Of a stretch of 64,000 nucleotides of DNA, positions 10,461 through 25,691 are shown piece by piece. The notes below the pieces were generated by a model. It was not told the DNA's origin. It was given only the letters and a program-made list of their open reading frames with translations, and did not search any database. Source of the stretch: Pseudomonas paraglycinae (GTDB lineage Bacteria; Pseudomonadota; Gammaproteobacteria; Pseudomonadales; Pseudomonadaceae); NCBI RefSeq assembly GCF_021601625.1, contig NZ_BQHR01000002.1, positions 310,001 through 374,000 of the forward strand. Direction: 5' to 3'. Every line of letters begins with the position of its first letter. The first letter of the stretch is position 1. The position numbers and the translations under genes were made by a program.

Positions 10461-11098
10461 GCAAGACAAGCATGCAGATGGGCCTGGATTTCACCTTGGT
10501 CGCCGAAGTCGAAGAGCTGGTCGCCGGCGTCGATGAAGTCGGTCGCGGCCCGTTGTGCGGCGCGGTCGTTACGGCAGCGGTGATCCTCGATCCGAACCGT
10601 CCGATTCTCGGCCTCAACGATTCGAAGAAACTTACCGAAGCCAAGCGCGAAAAGCTCTACGACGAAATCTGCGAGAAGGCGCTGAGCTGGTGCATCGCCC
10701 GCGCCGAAGTCGAAGAAATCGACGAACTGAACATCCTTCACGCCACCATGCTGGCGATGCAGCGCGCGGTCGCTGGCCTGCATATCCAGCCGAAACTGGC
10801 AATGATCGACGGCAACCGCTGCCCGAAACTGCCGATGCGTTCCGAAGCGGTGGTGCAGGGCGACGGCAAGGTACCGGCAATTGCAGCAGCGTCGATTCTG
10901 GCCAAGGTCAGCCGTGACCGCGAGATGGCAGCGTTTGAGTTGATCTACCCGGGTTACGGCATCGGCGGCCACAAAGGCTACCCGACGCCCGTTCATCTGG
11001 AAGCATTGGCGCGCCTCGGACCGACGCCGATTCACCGGCGTTCTTTTGCCCCGGTTCGGCAGGCTTATGAAGCACTGGAAGGTCTCGCGCAGGTTTAG
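10457..11098 (+). CDS. rnhB: Ribonuclease HII
   Basis: Cleaves RNA in RNA-DNA hybrids and starts removal of misincorporated ribonucleotides. The 213-residue protein has the diagnostic [12 protein letters not shown] motif (Asp26 and Glu27 are metal ligands), the LNDSKKL segment, and a later SILAKVSRD motif in which the Asp is catalytic. It overlaps lpxB by four bases and closes the lpx operon before a terminator-like hairpin. Confidence 0.95.
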   Translation: MSKTSMQMGLDFTLVAEVEELVAGVDEVGRGPLCGAVVTAAVILDPNRPILGLNDSKKLTEAKREKLYDEICEKALSWCIARAEVEEIDELNILHATMLAMQRAVAGLHIQPKLAMIDGNRCPKLPMRSEAVVQGDGKVPAIAAASILAKVSRDREMAAFELIYPGYGIGGHKGYPTPVHLEALARLGPTPIHRRSFAPVRQAYEALEGLAQV

Positions 11099-11122
11099 CG
11101 GCGAGGCTGATGTTTTGTTCGG

Positions 11123-11150
11123 GGCCCGGTACAATCCGGGCCTTGTTGTC
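11123..11150 (+). terminator. Terminator-like hairpin between rnhB and dnaE
   Basis: GGCCCGG (11123-11129) pairs with CCGGGCC (11136-11142) around TACAAT and is followed by TTGTTGTCT. The stem is strong but the T-tract is interrupted, so it is probably a partial terminator separating the lpx operon from dnaE. Confidence 0.55.
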
Positions 11151-11174
11151 TCTATGTAACTGGACAGGATCACT

Positions 11175-14100
11175 ATGCCGGCTTCATTCGTTCATCTACG
11201 CCTGCACACTGAATACTCCCTGGTCGACGGGCTGGTGCGGATCAAACCGCTGGTCAAGGCCCTGACCGGCATGGGCATGCCGGCCGTTGCGGTGACCGAC
11301 CAGAACAACATGTGTTCGCTGGTCAAATTCTATAAAAACGCCATGGGTGCCGGGATCAAGCCGATCTGCGGCGCCGACCTGTGGCTGTCGAACAAGGACC
11401 CGGACGGGCCGCTGAGCCGGATCAGCCTGCTGGTCATGAATGCCCAGGGCTATCGCAACCTGACCGAGCTGATTTCCCGTGGCTTCATCGACGGTCAGCG
11501 TAACGGCATGGTCATCATCGAGCGCGAGTGGGTCGCCGAGGCCAACGAAGGCCTGATCATGCTGTCCGCCGCGAAAGAAGGCGAGATCGGTATGGCCATG
11601 ATCGGCGGCAACCCCGCCGAAGCCGAGGCGCTGGCCCGCGAATGGATGGCGGTGTTCCCGGATCGTTTCTATCTGGAAATTCAGCGTACCAACCGTCCGA
11701 ACGACGAAGAACAGTTGCACGGTGCCGTGGCCCTTGCCGACAAGCTCGGCGCGCCGTTGGTAGCTACGAACGACGTACGCTTCATCAAGCAGGAAGACTT
11801 CGCCGCTCACGAAACCCGTGTCTGCATCGGTGAGGGCCGGGCCCTCGACGACCCACGGCGATCCAAGAACTACAGCGACCAGCAGTACCTGAAAAGCGCC
11901 GAGGAAATGGCCGAGCTGTTCAGCGACCTGCCCGATGCGATCGAGAACACCGTCGAGATCGCCAAGCGCTGCAACATCGACGTGAAGCTGGGCAAGCACT
12001 TCCTGCCCGACTATCCAATTCCCGATGGCATGACCATTGACGAATATTTCCGCAAGGTCTCGTTCGATGGTCTGGAAGAGCGCCTCAGCGTGCTGCTGCC
12101 CAAGGACACCACCGAGGACTACGAGGCCAAGCGTCAGGTCTACGTCGACCGGCTGAATTTCGAGCTGGATATCATCATCCAGATGGGGTTCCCCGGTTAC
12201 TTCCTGATCGTGATGGACTTTATCCAGTGGGCCAAGAACAACGGTGTTCCGGTGGGCCCAGGCCGGGGGTCGGGTGCCGGATCGCTGGTGGCCTATGTGC
12301 AGAAGATCACCGACCTCGATCCGCTGGAATATGACCTGCTGTTCGAACGTTTCCTCAACCCGGAACGGGTATCGATGCCCGACTTCGACGTCGACTTCTG
12401 CATGGACGGTCGCGACCGGGTAATCGATTACGTGGCCGAAAAATACGGCCGTAACGCCGTAAGCCAGATCATCACCTTCGGTTCCATGGCCGCTAAAGCT
12501 GTGGTGCGCGACGTGGCGCGGGCCCAGGGCAAGTCGTTCGGCCTGGCGGATCGCCTGTCGAAGATGATTCCGTTCGAAGTCGGCATGACCCTGGAAAAAG
12601 CCTACGAGCAGGAAGAAATCCTGCGCGACTTCATTAAGGTCGATGAAGAAGCGGCGGAAATCTGGGAAATGGCGCGCAAGCTCGAAGGCGTGGTGCGTAA
12701 CGTCGGTAAACACGCCGGTGGTGTGGTGATCGCGCCGACCAAGCTGACCGACTTCTCGCCGATCTATTGCGACGAGGCCGGCGACGGTCTGGTGACCCAG
12801 TTCGACAAGGACGACGTCGAGGCCGCCGGTCTGGTGAAGTTCGACTTCCTCGGCCTGCGGACCCTGACGATCATCGACTGGGCGCTGAAAACCATCAACC
12901 GCGACCGCGCCAAGGTCAACGAGCCGCCCCTGGACATCGCGTTCATCCCGCTGGATGACAAGCCGACCTATCAGCTGCTGCAAAAAGCTGAAACCACGGC
13001 GGTGTTCCAGCTTGAATCCCGCGGCATGAAAGAGCTGATCAAAAAGCTCAAGCCCGACTGCCTCGAAGACTTGATCGCACTGGTGGCCCTGTTCCGTCCG
13101 GGCCCGCTGCAGTCCGGCATGGTGGATGACTTCATCAACCGTAAGCACGGTCGCGCAGAACTTGCTTATCCGCACCCGGATTACCAGTACGAAGGTTTGC
13201 AGCCGGTACTGGCGCCGACCTACGGCATCATCCTGTATCAGGAACAGGTGATGCAGATCGCCCAGGTCATGGCCGGTTACACCCTCGGTGGTGCGGACAT
13301 GCTGCGTCGGGCGATGGGCAAGAAGAAACCCGAGGAAATGGCCAAGCAGCGCGGCGGTTTCATTGAGGGTTGTGCGTCGAACAATATCGACGCGGATCTG
13401 GCCGGTAACATTTTCGACCTGGTGGAAAAATTCGCCGGTTACGGCTTCAACAAATCCCACTCCGCCGCCTACGGCCTGGTGTCGTACCAGACTGCCTGGC
13501 TGAAAGCCCACTACCCGGCGCCGTTCATGGCCGCGGTACTGTCGGCGGATATGCACAACACCGACAAGGTTGTGACCTTGATCGAGGAAGTGCGCACGAT
13601 GAAGCTGCGCCTCGACGCGCCGGACGTGAACACCTCTGAGTTCAAGTTTACGGTGAACGACGAAGGCCGCATCGTGTACGGCCTGGGCGCGATCAAAGGC
13701 GTCGGCGAAGGCCCGGTGGAAGCGATCACCGAAGCCCGTCAGGCCGGTCCGTTCAAGGATTTGTTCGACTTCTGCGCCCGGGTCGACCTCAAGCGCATCA
13801 ACAAGCGCACGCTGGACGGTCTGATCCGCAGCGGCGCGCTGGATCGCCTCGGCCCGTACTTCCATGACGAGCAAAAGGCTTATCAGGCCAACATCGACCG
13901 CAACCGCGCCGTGCTGCTGGCGGCGATGGAGGAGGCGATCAAGTCGGCCGAGCAGACCGCACGCACCCGTGACAGCGGCCACGCCGACCTGTTTGGCGGG
14001 CTGTTCGTCGAGGAAGACGCGGACGTTTACGCGATCCACCGCAAGGCGAAGGAGCTGACGCTCAAGGAGCGCCTCAAAGGTGAAAAAGACACCTTGGGCC

Positions 14101-14696
14101 TGTACCTGACCGGTCACCCGATTGACGAGTACGAAGGTGAGATCCGCCGTTTCGCCCGTCAGCGCATCATCGACCTGAAACCGGCCCGGGATACCCAGAC
14201 CGTGGCGGGGATGATCATTGCCCTGCGGGTGATGAAGAACAAAAAGGGCGACAAGATGGGGTTCATCACCCTCGATGATCGCTCCGGACGGATCGAGGCG
14301 TCGCTGTTCGCCGATGCGTTCCACTCCGCGCAATCGCTGCTTCAGACCGATGCGATGGTGGTGGTCGAGGGCGAGGTCAGCAACGATGACTTCTCCGGTG
14401 GTCTGCGGCTGCGGGTCAAGCGGGTGATGAGCATGGAAGATGCGCGTACCAACCTGGCCGAAAGCCTGCGCCTGAAGTTGCAAACCCAGGATCTGAAAGG
14501 CGATCAGCTACGCTGGTTGGGTGATTTGCTCAAGCGTCATCGCGGGGCGTGCCCGATCACCATGGAGTACACCAGTCCCGATGCGAAGACCTTGCTGCAG
14601 TTTGGCGAGACCTGGCGGATCGACCCGGCGGATGCCTTGATTCAAGCCCTGCGTGACCAGTTCGGGCGAGACAACGTCTTCCTCCAATACCGTTGA
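11175..14696 (+). CDS. dnaE: DNA polymerase III subunit alpha
   Basis: Catalytic subunit of the replicative polymerase. The 1173-residue protein has an N-terminal PHP domain (LHTEYSLVDG at residue 10 onward), the polymerase palm with PDFDVDFCMD near residue 400 carrying the catalytic aspartates, fingers and thumb, and a C-terminal helix-hairpin-helix/OB-fold part (about 800-1100). HADLFGGLF near residue 934 occupies the place of the internal beta-clamp binding motif (QADMF in E. coli). ATG is preceded by ACAGGATC. The length is standard for Pseudomonas DnaE1. Confidence 0.97.
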   Translation: MPASFVHLRLHTEYSLVDGLVRIKPLVKALTGMGMPAVAVTDQNNMCSLVKFYKNAMGAGIKPICGADLWLSNKDPDGPLSRISLLVMNAQGYRNLTELISRGFIDGQRNGMVIIEREWVAEANEGLIMLSAAKEGEIGMAMIGGNPAEAEALAREWMAVFPDRFYLEIQRTNRPNDEEQLHGAVALADKLGAPLVATNDVRFIKQEDFAAHETRVCIGEGRALDDPRRSKNYSDQQYLKSAEEMAELFSDLPDAIENTVEIAKRCNIDVKLGKHFLPDYPIPDGMTIDEYFRKVSFDGLEERLSVLLPKDTTEDYEAKRQVYVDRLNFELDIIIQMGFPGYFLIVMDFIQWAKNNGVPVGPGRGSGAGSLVAYVQKITDLDPLEYDLLFERFLNPERVSMPDFDVDFCMDGRDRVIDYVAEKYGRNAVSQIITFGSMAAKAVVRDVARAQGKSFGLADRLSKMIPFEVGMTLEKAYEQEEILRDFIKVDEEAAEIWEMARKLEGVVRNVGKHAGGVVIAPTKLTDFSPIYCDEAGDGLVTQFDKDDVEAAGLVKFDFLGLRTLTIIDWALKTINRDRAKVNEPPLDIAFIPLDDKPTYQLLQKAETTAVFQLESRGMKELIKKLKPDCLEDLIALVALFRPGPLQSGMVDDFINRKHGRAELAYPHPDYQYEGLQPVLAPTYGIILYQEQVMQIAQVMAGYTLGGADMLRRAMGKKKPEEMAKQRGGFIEGCASNNIDADLAGNIFDLVEKFAGYGFNKSHSAAYGLVSYQTAWLKAHYPAPFMAAVLSADMHNTDKVVTLIEEVRTMKLRLDAPDVNTSEFKFTVNDEGRIVYGLGAIKGVGEGPVEAITEARQAGPFKDLFDFCARVDLKRINKRTLDGLIRSGALDRLGPYFHDEQKAYQANIDRNRAVLLAAMEEAIKSAEQTARTRDSGHADLFGGLFVEEDADVYAIHRKAKELTLKERLKGEKDTLGLYLTGHPIDEYEGEIRRFARQRIIDLKPARDTQTVAGMIIALRVMKNKKGDKMGFITLDDRSGRIEASLFADAFHSAQSLLQTDAMVVVEGEVSNDDFSGGLRLRVKRVMSMEDARTNLAESLRLKLQTQDLKGDQLRWLGDLLKRHRGACPITMEYTSPDAKTLLQFGETWRIDPADALIQALRDQFGRDNVFLQYR

Positions 14697-14835
14697 CCGG
14701 GAGGTGCTATCAAAGCGCCTGCCCACAACCTGAATTTTTAATCTCGACCTCAGCGCGCCTCTCCCTTAAGGTAGGGCGCGAATAGACAACCGGCCGGCCC
14801 AAGCTCATTTGGGACACGACCCAAGACGGACGCCT

Positions 14836-15783
14836 ATGAACCCGAATTTTCTAGATTTCGAACAGCCGATCGCCGACCTGCAAGCCAAGATCGAAGAGTT
14901 GCGCTTGGTCGGTAATGACAATTCGCTGAATATCGGCGATGAGATCTCCCGCCTGCAGGACAAGAGCAAGACGCTGACCGAAGACATTTTCGGCAAGCTG
15001 ACCAGCTGGCAGATCGCTCGTCTGGCGCGTCACCCGAAACGTCCTTACACCCTGGACTACATCGAGCACATCTTCACCGAGTTCGACGAACTGCACGGTG
15101 ACCGTCACTTCTCCGACGACGCGGCCATTGTGGGCGGCGTGGCACGTCTGGAAGACCAGCCAGTGATGGTGATCGGTCACCAGAAGGGCCGTGAAGTGCG
15201 TGAAAAGGTACGCCGCAACTTCGGCATGCCGCGTCCGGAAGGCTACCGCAAGGCTTGCCGCCTGATGGAAATGGCCGAACGTTTCAAGATGCCGATCCTG
15301 ACCTTCATCGACACCCCGGGCGCCTACCCTGGCATCGACGCCGAAGAGCGCAACCAGAGCGAAGCGATCGCCTGGAACCTGCGCGTCATGGCTCGCCTGA
15401 AAACCCCGATCATCGCCACCGTGATTGGTGAAGGTGGTTCCGGCGGTGCACTGGCGATCGGCGTGTGCGATCAGTTGAACATGCTGCAGTACTCGACCTA
15501 CGCGGTGATCTCGCCGGAAGGTTGCGCGTCGATTCTGTGGAAAACCGCAGAGAAAGCGCCGGATGCTGCTGAAGCGATGGGCATCACCGCCGAGCGTCTG
15601 AAAGGCCTGGGCATCGTCGACAAGGTGATCGGCGAGCCTCTGGGTGGCGCTCACCGCGATCCGGCTGCGGCCGCTGCCTCGATCCGCGCCGAGCTGAGCT
15701 CGCAACTGGCGATGCTGAAGAAGTTCGACAACGAAGCGCTGCTCAAGCGTCGTTACGATCGTCTGATGAGCTACGGCCTCTAA
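14836..15783 (+). CDS. accA: Acetyl-CoA carboxylase carboxyltransferase subunit alpha
   Basis: With AccD forms the carboxyltransferase that moves CO2 from biotin on AccB to acetyl-CoA, the first committed step of fatty acid synthesis. The 315 residues include the N-terminal helical arm ([12 protein letters not shown]), GHQKGR and the [12 protein letters not shown] oxyanion-hole region. I start at the ATG giving [11 protein letters not shown], the family's usual N-terminus; an in-frame ATG 27 bases upstream adds an unconserved MGHDPRRTP. dnaE-accA adjacency is standard in gamma-proteobacteria. Confidence 0.96.
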   Translation: MNPNFLDFEQPIADLQAKIEELRLVGNDNSLNIGDEISRLQDKSKTLTEDIFGKLTSWQIARLARHPKRPYTLDYIEHIFTEFDELHGDRHFSDDAAIVGGVARLEDQPVMVIGHQKGREVREKVRRNFGMPRPEGYRKACRLMEMAERFKMPILTFIDTPGAYPGIDAEERNQSEAIAWNLRVMARLKTPIIATVIGEGGSGGALAIGVCDQLNMLQYSTYAVISPEGCASILWKTAEKAPDAAEAMGITAERLKGLGIVDKVIGEPLGGAHRDPAAAAASIRAELSSQLAMLKKFDNEALLKRRYDRLMSYGL

Positions 15784-15816
15784 GTCGAGCCGTTTCGGCC
15801 AACGATGCAAAACACT

Positions 15817-15904
15817 GTGGGAGCGGGCTTGCCCGCGAATGCGATGTAACATCCAACGACTGTGTTGGCTGTTTCAGCGCTTTCGCGAGCAAGCCCGCTC
15901 CCAC
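15817..15904. repeat. REPIN: two inverted REP palindromes between accA and tilS
   Basis: One arm (15817-15839) begins GTGGGAGCGGGCTTGC and contains an internal palindrome; the other (15882-15904) is its reverse complement with one difference. They are separated by about 42 bases. Paired inverted REPs of this kind are mobilised by RAYT transposases and are scattered in intergenic regions of fluorescent pseudomonads. It lies just after the accA stop and may also act as a terminator or mRNA stabiliser. Confidence 0.85.
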
Positions 15905-15929
15905 ATTTGGTTTGTGAAAAGGTAGAAAA

Positions 15930-17258
15930 ATGGGTCAGCCCTCGATTGATTTGCCTTCCAGGCTTCTGCGCAATCTCAAGCCCTGGCTCGGCGCTTCCCA
16001 TTGGCGCATCGCCTTCTCCGGTGGCCTCGATTCCACCGTTCTGCTGCACCTCCTCGCCAATCTTGCCAAAACCCATTCCCTTCCCGCGCTAAGTGCCATC
16101 CATGTCCATCACGGCCTTCAGACTGTGGCCGACGCGTGGCCGGCGCATTGTCAGGCTGTCTGCGATGAACTGGCGGTGCCGTTGCAAGTGGTGCATGTGC
16201 AGGTGCAGCCGGGGGCGAGTCTGGAGCGGGCGGCGCGGGATGCGCGCTATGCAGCGTTCATAGCGGCGACTCAGGCCAGTGATGTGCTGCTGACCGGGCA
16301 GCATCGCGATGATCAGGCTGAAACGCTGTTGTTTCGCCTGTTGCGTGGCGCTGGCGTGCGTGGGTTGTCCGGTATGCCAGTTCAGCGCGTGCTGGGGCAG
16401 GGCAGTCTGGTTCGGCCGTTACTCGATGTTACGCGGGCCGAGCTGGAAGCCTATGCGCACGACCATGGTCTGCGTTGGATTGAGGACCCTTCCAATCAGG
16501 ATCGACAGTTCTCGCGCAACTATCTGCGCCATCAGGTCATGCCGTTGCTGACCGGCCGCTGGCCTCAGGCTCACGCCAGCATGGCCCGCAGTGCGGCGCA
16601 TCTGCGTGAGGCGCAAGGTTTGCTCGATGAGCTGGCTCAAATCGATCTGGCTCAAGCAAGCTTGCCCGCCGAGTTCGAATGGTCGGGATTGCCATCATTG
16701 GAGTTTGCGGCCATCGCGGGGTTGTCCGATGCCCGTCAGCGAAACGCACTCAGTCACTGGCTTGAACCTTTGACCCGACTGCCGGATACCGACCATTGGT
16801 CGGGTTGGGCGGACCTGCGCGATGCCGGCAACGATGCCTCGCCGATCTGGCGTCTGGCGGATGGCGAGTTGCATCGAAGCGCCGGTCGCTTGTGGTGGCT
16901 CAGCGGGCAATGGCTACGCGCACCGGTGGTCAGCGGCGACTGGCACGAGCCGTCGCTGGCGCTACGCTTGCCCGATAACGGACGTGTCATGTTCATCGGC
17001 CAGACTCCCGCCGGGCCGCTGCAAATCCGCTATCGGCAGGGCGGCGAGGTGATGCATCTGGCGGATCGCGGTCATCGTGATCTCAAGCGCCTGCTCAATG
17101 AGCGCGCGGTGCCGGGCTTCGTGCGTGGCAGATTGCCGCTGCTGTTTCGCGGTGAAGAATTGCTCGCCGTGGCGAACCTGCCGGGGCTCGACGGCAATGC
17201 GCTGGAAGGCTGGCGATTGCATTGGCAGCCTTCGGACGAAGATCAAGGTTTGAGATGA
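15930..17258 (+). CDS. tilS: tRNA(Ile)-lysidine synthetase
   Basis: ATP-dependent enzyme that converts C34 of the CAU anticodon of tRNA-Ile2 to lysidine, changing its reading from AUG to AUA. The 442-residue protein has the PP-loop SGGLDS at residues 30-35, the LLTGQHRDDQAET region, and the C-terminal TilS substrate-binding domains. The ATG is preceded by AAAAGGTAG. It follows the REPIN and probably has its own promoter or reads through from accA. Confidence 0.95.
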   Translation: MGQPSIDLPSRLLRNLKPWLGASHWRIAFSGGLDSTVLLHLLANLAKTHSLPALSAIHVHHGLQTVADAWPAHCQAVCDELAVPLQVVHVQVQPGASLERAARDARYAAFIAATQASDVLLTGQHRDDQAETLLFRLLRGAGVRGLSGMPVQRVLGQGSLVRPLLDVTRAELEAYAHDHGLRWIEDPSNQDRQFSRNYLRHQVMPLLTGRWPQAHASMARSAAHLREAQGLLDELAQIDLAQASLPAEFEWSGLPSLEFAAIAGLSDARQRNALSHWLEPLTRLPDTDHWSGWADLRDAGNDASPIWRLADGELHRSAGRLWWLSGQWLRAPVVSGDWHEPSLALRLPDNGRVMFIGQTPAGPLQIRYRQGGEVMHLADRGHRDLKRLLNERAVPGFVRGRLPLLFRGEELLAVANLPGLDGNALEGWRLHWQPSDEDQGLR

Positions 17259-20015
<2,757 letters not shown>

Positions 20016-20033
20016 ACCTCAATTCTCCGGTAA

Positions 20034-21461
<1,428 letters not shown>

Positions 21462-21547
21462 GCAGTAAATGTTAGAAAGACACCGGATTGTGTCGGAAAA
21501 GTCGTGACAGCGATGGATTTGCCACTAATCTGATGCCTTATATGCAC

Positions 21548-21568
21548 AAGCCTGGATATTCCAGGCTT
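21548..21568. other. Perfect inverted repeat between eno and ftsB
   Basis: AAGCCTGGA (21548-21556) and TCCAGGCTT (21560-21568) form a nine-base-pair stem with a three-base loop. No T-tract follows, so it is either a Rho-assisted terminator or an mRNA-end stabiliser for eno. Confidence 0.55.
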
Positions 21569-21632
21569 CGTGCTATCAGATGCTTCAAAGTTTTGGCGTG
21601 GCTGTCTTTTTTCACTGGATACCTGATATTCG

Positions 21633-21911
21633 ATGCGCAGTCCTTACTGGTTGTTTCTCGTTTTGCTCTTGCTGCTGGCCGGTCTGCAGTACCGCCTGTG
21701 GGTGGGCAATGGCAGTCTGGCGCAAGTCGCCGAACTGAATCAGCAGATTGCTGATCAACACGCCGAGAACGAAGCCCTGCTGGAGCGCAACCGGGTGATG
21801 GACGCTGAAGTCAGCGAGTTGAAAAAAGGCATGGAGACCGTTGAAGAGCGGGCTCGTCACGAACTGGGCATGGTCAAGGACGGCGAAACCCTTTACCAGT
21901 TGGCCCAATGA
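21633..21911 (+). CDS. ftsB: Cell division protein FtsB
   Basis: Bitopic inner-membrane divisome protein working with FtsL and FtsQ to activate septal peptidoglycan synthesis by FtsWI. The 92 residues show a short cytoplasmic N-terminus (MRSPYW), one membrane helix (about 5-22), then a leucine-rich coiled coil with the heptad NQQIADQHAENEALLERN, ending in the conserved EERARHELGMV segment. Its stop overlaps the ispD start (ATGA). Confidence 0.95.
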   Translation: MRSPYWLFLVLLLLLAGLQYRLWVGNGSLAQVAELNQQIADQHAENEALLERNRVMDAEVSELKKGMETVEERARHELGMVKDGETLYQLAQ

Positions 21912-22615
21912 TCGATTCCCTGCCGGCCTTCTGGGCCGTGATTCCTGCCGCGGGCGTCGGTGCCCGTATGGCCGCGGACCGTCCCAAGCAATATCTGCAA
22001 CTGGGCGGGCGCACAATTCTCGAACACAGCCTCGGCTGTTTCCTCGATCACCCGAGCCTCAAGGGCCTGGTGGTCAGTCTTGCCGTTGATGATCCTTATT
22101 GGCCGAACCTGGCCAGCGCCAGTGATCCGCGCATTCAACGGGTTGACGGTGGTGCCGAACGTTCCGGCTCGGTGCTCAACGCCTTGCTTCATCTGCATGC
22201 CCAAGGTGCCGACGACGAGGACTGGGTGCTGGTGCACGATGCGGCGCGGCCTAATCTGAGCCGTGACGATCTCGACAAACTGCTCGCTGAGCTGGCGAAC
22301 GATTCGGTCGGCGGCCTGTTGGCCGTGCCGGCGAAGGACACTCTTAAGCGGGTCGACAAGCACGGTCGAGTGGTGGAAACCGTTGATCGCAGTGTGATCT
22401 GGCAAGCCTATACGCCGCAGATGTTCCGCCTCGGTGCACTGCACCGCGCGCTGGCAGACAGTCTGGTGGCGGATGCAGTGATCACCGATGAAGCCTCGGC
22501 GATGGAGTGGGCCGGCATGGCGCCACGCCTGATCGAAGGCCGTGCGGATAACCTGAAAGTCACCCGCCCCGAAGACCTCGAATGGTTGCGCCAGCGCTGG
22601 GCCAACCGTCGTTAA
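21908..22615 (+). CDS. ispD: 2-C-methyl-D-erythritol 4-phosphate cytidylyltransferase
   Basis: Third MEP-pathway step, forming CDP-methylerythritol from MEP and CTP. The 235-residue protein has the N-terminal VIPAAGVGARM nucleotide-binding loop, VHDAARPN and the C-terminal TRPEDLEWL motif. It overlaps ftsB by four bases. The partner ispF is not adjacent here: a divergent LysR gene and the adhC-fghA pair lie between them. The stop overlaps the stop of the convergent LysR gene by two bases. Confidence 0.96.
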   Translation: MIDSLPAFWAVIPAAGVGARMAADRPKQYLQLGGRTILEHSLGCFLDHPSLKGLVVSLAVDDPYWPNLASASDPRIQRVDGGAERSGSVLNALLHLHAQGADDEDWVLVHDAARPNLSRDDLDKLLAELANDSVGGLLAVPAKDTLKRVDKHGRVVETVDRSVIWQAYTPQMFRLGALHRALADSLVADAVITDEASAMEWAGMAPRLIEGRADNLKVTRPEDLEWLRQRWANRR

Positions 22616-23508
22616 GCTCGATATTCCGGCCGCTCGGCCAAACCTTCCCTGAGAAAGTCCACCAGTTTGCGCACCTTCGGCGACAAGTGCCGCTGCTGTG
22701 GGTACAGCGCCCACACCGCCGTATTCGGCGGTTGATGCGCTTCCAAAAGCGAAACCAACGCACCGCTGTGCAGATGTTCCAGCACGTAATAGTCCGGCAA
22801 CTGACACAGTCCGACGCCTTGTAGCGCCGCATCCAGCACCGCTTGCCCACTGTTGCAGCGCCAGTTTCCCTGCACCCGCTGGGAAAATTCCCGCCCATTT
22901 TGTTCAAGCTGCCAGATGTCCGAGCTGCCGATCAGGCAATTGTGCCGTCCCAGCTCCGACAAACTGTGTGGGCGCCCGTACCGTTCAAGGTAGGAAGGCG
23001 ATGCGCACAGATACATGCGTCGAGGTGCCAGGCGGGTCGCCACCAAGCGGGAATCCTGAAGACGACCGAGGCGGATCGCCAGGTCCAGGCCTTCGTGCAC
23101 CAGATCGAGTTGCCGGTTGGTCAGTTCAATATCGATGCGCAGTTGCGGATAGTGCCCCATGAACCGGGTCACCAGCGGCACGATGAAGCGTTCGCCATAG
23201 GCCACGGCGCAGGTCATGCGCAGCATGCCTTTGGGTTCGCTGGTCAGGTCGCCGACTGCGCGCAGCGCTTCTTCGCGACCGTCCTGTAGACGCTGGCAAT
23301 GTTGCAGAAAGGTCTGGCCGGCTTCGGTCAGGGTGACGCGCCGAGTACTGCGGTACAGCAGTCGCGTCTGCAAGCGCTCTTCCAGTCGTACGATTTGTCG
23401 ACTGATGTGCGAGGAAGAAACGCCCAGGCGTTCGGCAGCCGCAGTGAACTGGCTGCATTCGGCAACGGCGACGAACTCGTCGATGCCTTCCCAGCGGTTT
23501 TCGGACAT
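22612..23508 (-). CDS. LysR-family transcriptional regulator
   Basis: 298-residue LysR-type regulator. The N-terminal winged helix-turn-helix (about 8-66) contains FTAAAERLGVSSSHISRQI and the LLYRSTRRVTLTEAG wing; the effector-binding domain (about 90-295) follows. It is transcribed divergently from adhC across a 116-base gap, the usual arrangement for a LysR regulator and its target, so control of formaldehyde detoxification is likely, but the effector cannot be read from sequence. It converges tail to tail with ispD. Confidence 0.85.
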   Translation of the reverse strand: MSENRWEGIDEFVAVAECSQFTAAAERLGVSSSHISRQIVRLEERLQTRLLYRSTRRVTLTEAGQTFLQHCQRLQDGREEALRAVGDLTSEPKGMLRMTCAVAYGERFIVPLVTRFMGHYPQLRIDIELTNRQLDLVHEGLDLAIRLGRLQDSRLVATRLAPRRMYLCASPSYLERYGRPHSLSELGRHNCLIGSSDIWQLEQNGREFSQRVQGNWRCNSGQAVLDAALQGVGLCQLPDYYVLEHLHSGALVSLLEAHQPPNTAVWALYPQQRHLSPKVRKLVDFLREGLAERPEYRA

Positions 23509-24737
<1,229 letters not shown>

Positions 24738-24792
24738 TCAGTCGCGATGCCACGGCTGCCGATATGTAGCCGTGGCTGCGTAGGAGTCCTAC

Positions 24793-25638
24793 ATGAGTCT
24801 GGAAAACATCTCCTGTCAGAAAAGTTTCGGCGGTTGGCACAAGCGCTATCGCCATCGCTCCGAAGTGCTGGGCTGCGACATGGTGTTTGCCGTGTATCTG
24901 CCGCCGCAGGCAGAGCAGGGCGGCAAGTTGCCGGTGCTGTACTGGCTGTCGGGCCTGACCTGCACGGACGAGAACTTCATGCAGAAGGCCGGCGCGATGC
25001 GCATGGCGGCCGAACTCGGTCTGATCATCGTGGCGCCGGACACGAGCCCCCGTGGCCCCGACGTACCGGGTGATCCTGACGGGGCCTGGGATTTCGGCCT
25101 AGGTGCCGGGTTTTATCTGAATGCCACGCAGGAACCCTGGTCGCGGCACTATCGGATGCATGACTACGTTGTGCAGGAATTGCCTTCACTGGTTGAGGCG
25201 CATTTCCCGGCCTCGGACAAGCGCAGCATCAGTGGCCACTCCATGGGCGGCCACGGTGCATTGGTTTGTGCGTTGCGCAATCCGGGTCGTTACCAGTCGG
25301 TTTCGGCGTTTTCGCCAATCAACAATCCGATTGATTGCCCGTGGGGCCAGAAGGCATTCACCCGCTATCTGGGCGAAGACCGTTCGAAGTGGCGCGAGTG
25401 GGATGCCTGTGCACTGATCGCCGAAGCGGACGAGAAACTGCCACTGCTGGTCGATCAGGGTGACCGCGACGATTTCCTCGCCACCCAGCTCAAACCGGAA
25501 GCCCTGCAACAAGCGGCAAAACAAGCGGGCCACCCGCTGACGTTGCGCCTGCAACCGGGCTACGACCACAGCTATTTCTTCATCGCGAGCTTCATTGACG
25601 ACCACTTGCAGCATCACGCACGCGCTCTAGGCGCCTAA
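24793..25638 (+). CDS. fghA: S-formylglutathione hydrolase
   Basis: Serine esterase that completes formaldehyde detoxification by hydrolysing S-formylglutathione to formate and glutathione. The 281-residue alpha/beta hydrolase (esterase D family) has [10 protein letters not shown] near residue 57, the nucleophile Ser150 in GHSMGGHG, and a histidine in GYDHSYFF near the C-terminus. ATG is preceded by TAGGAG. A terminator-like hairpin follows the gene. Confidence 0.96.
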   Translation: MSLENISCQKSFGGWHKRYRHRSEVLGCDMVFAVYLPPQAEQGGKLPVLYWLSGLTCTDENFMQKAGAMRMAAELGLIIVAPDTSPRGPDVPGDPDGAWDFGLGAGFYLNATQEPWSRHYRMHDYVVQELPSLVEAHFPASDKRSISGHSMGGHGALVCALRNPGRYQSVSAFSPINNPIDCPWGQKAFTRYLGEDRSKWREWDACALIAEADEKLPLLVDQGDRDDFLATQLKPEALQQAAKQAGHPLTLRLQPGYDHSYFFIASFIDDHLQHHARALGA

Positions 25639-25662
25639 CGCCTGACAAAGCAGGTAGAATCA

Positions 25663-25691
25663 CGCCCTGACAAAATTCGGGGCGTTTTTTT
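25663..25691 (+). terminator. Terminator-like hairpin abutting the ispF start
   Basis: CGCCC (25663-25667) pairs with GGGCG (25680-25684) and seven T residues follow directly; the next base is the A of the ispF ATG. This has the form of an intrinsic terminator for adhC-fghA, yet it takes up the space where the ispF ribosome site should be. Confidence 0.7.

Noticed and set aside
11196-14483. 1095-codon antisense open frame opposite dnaE
   Set aside because: Shadow frame of dnaE codon bias; composition rich in H, Q, R and D with no domain pattern.
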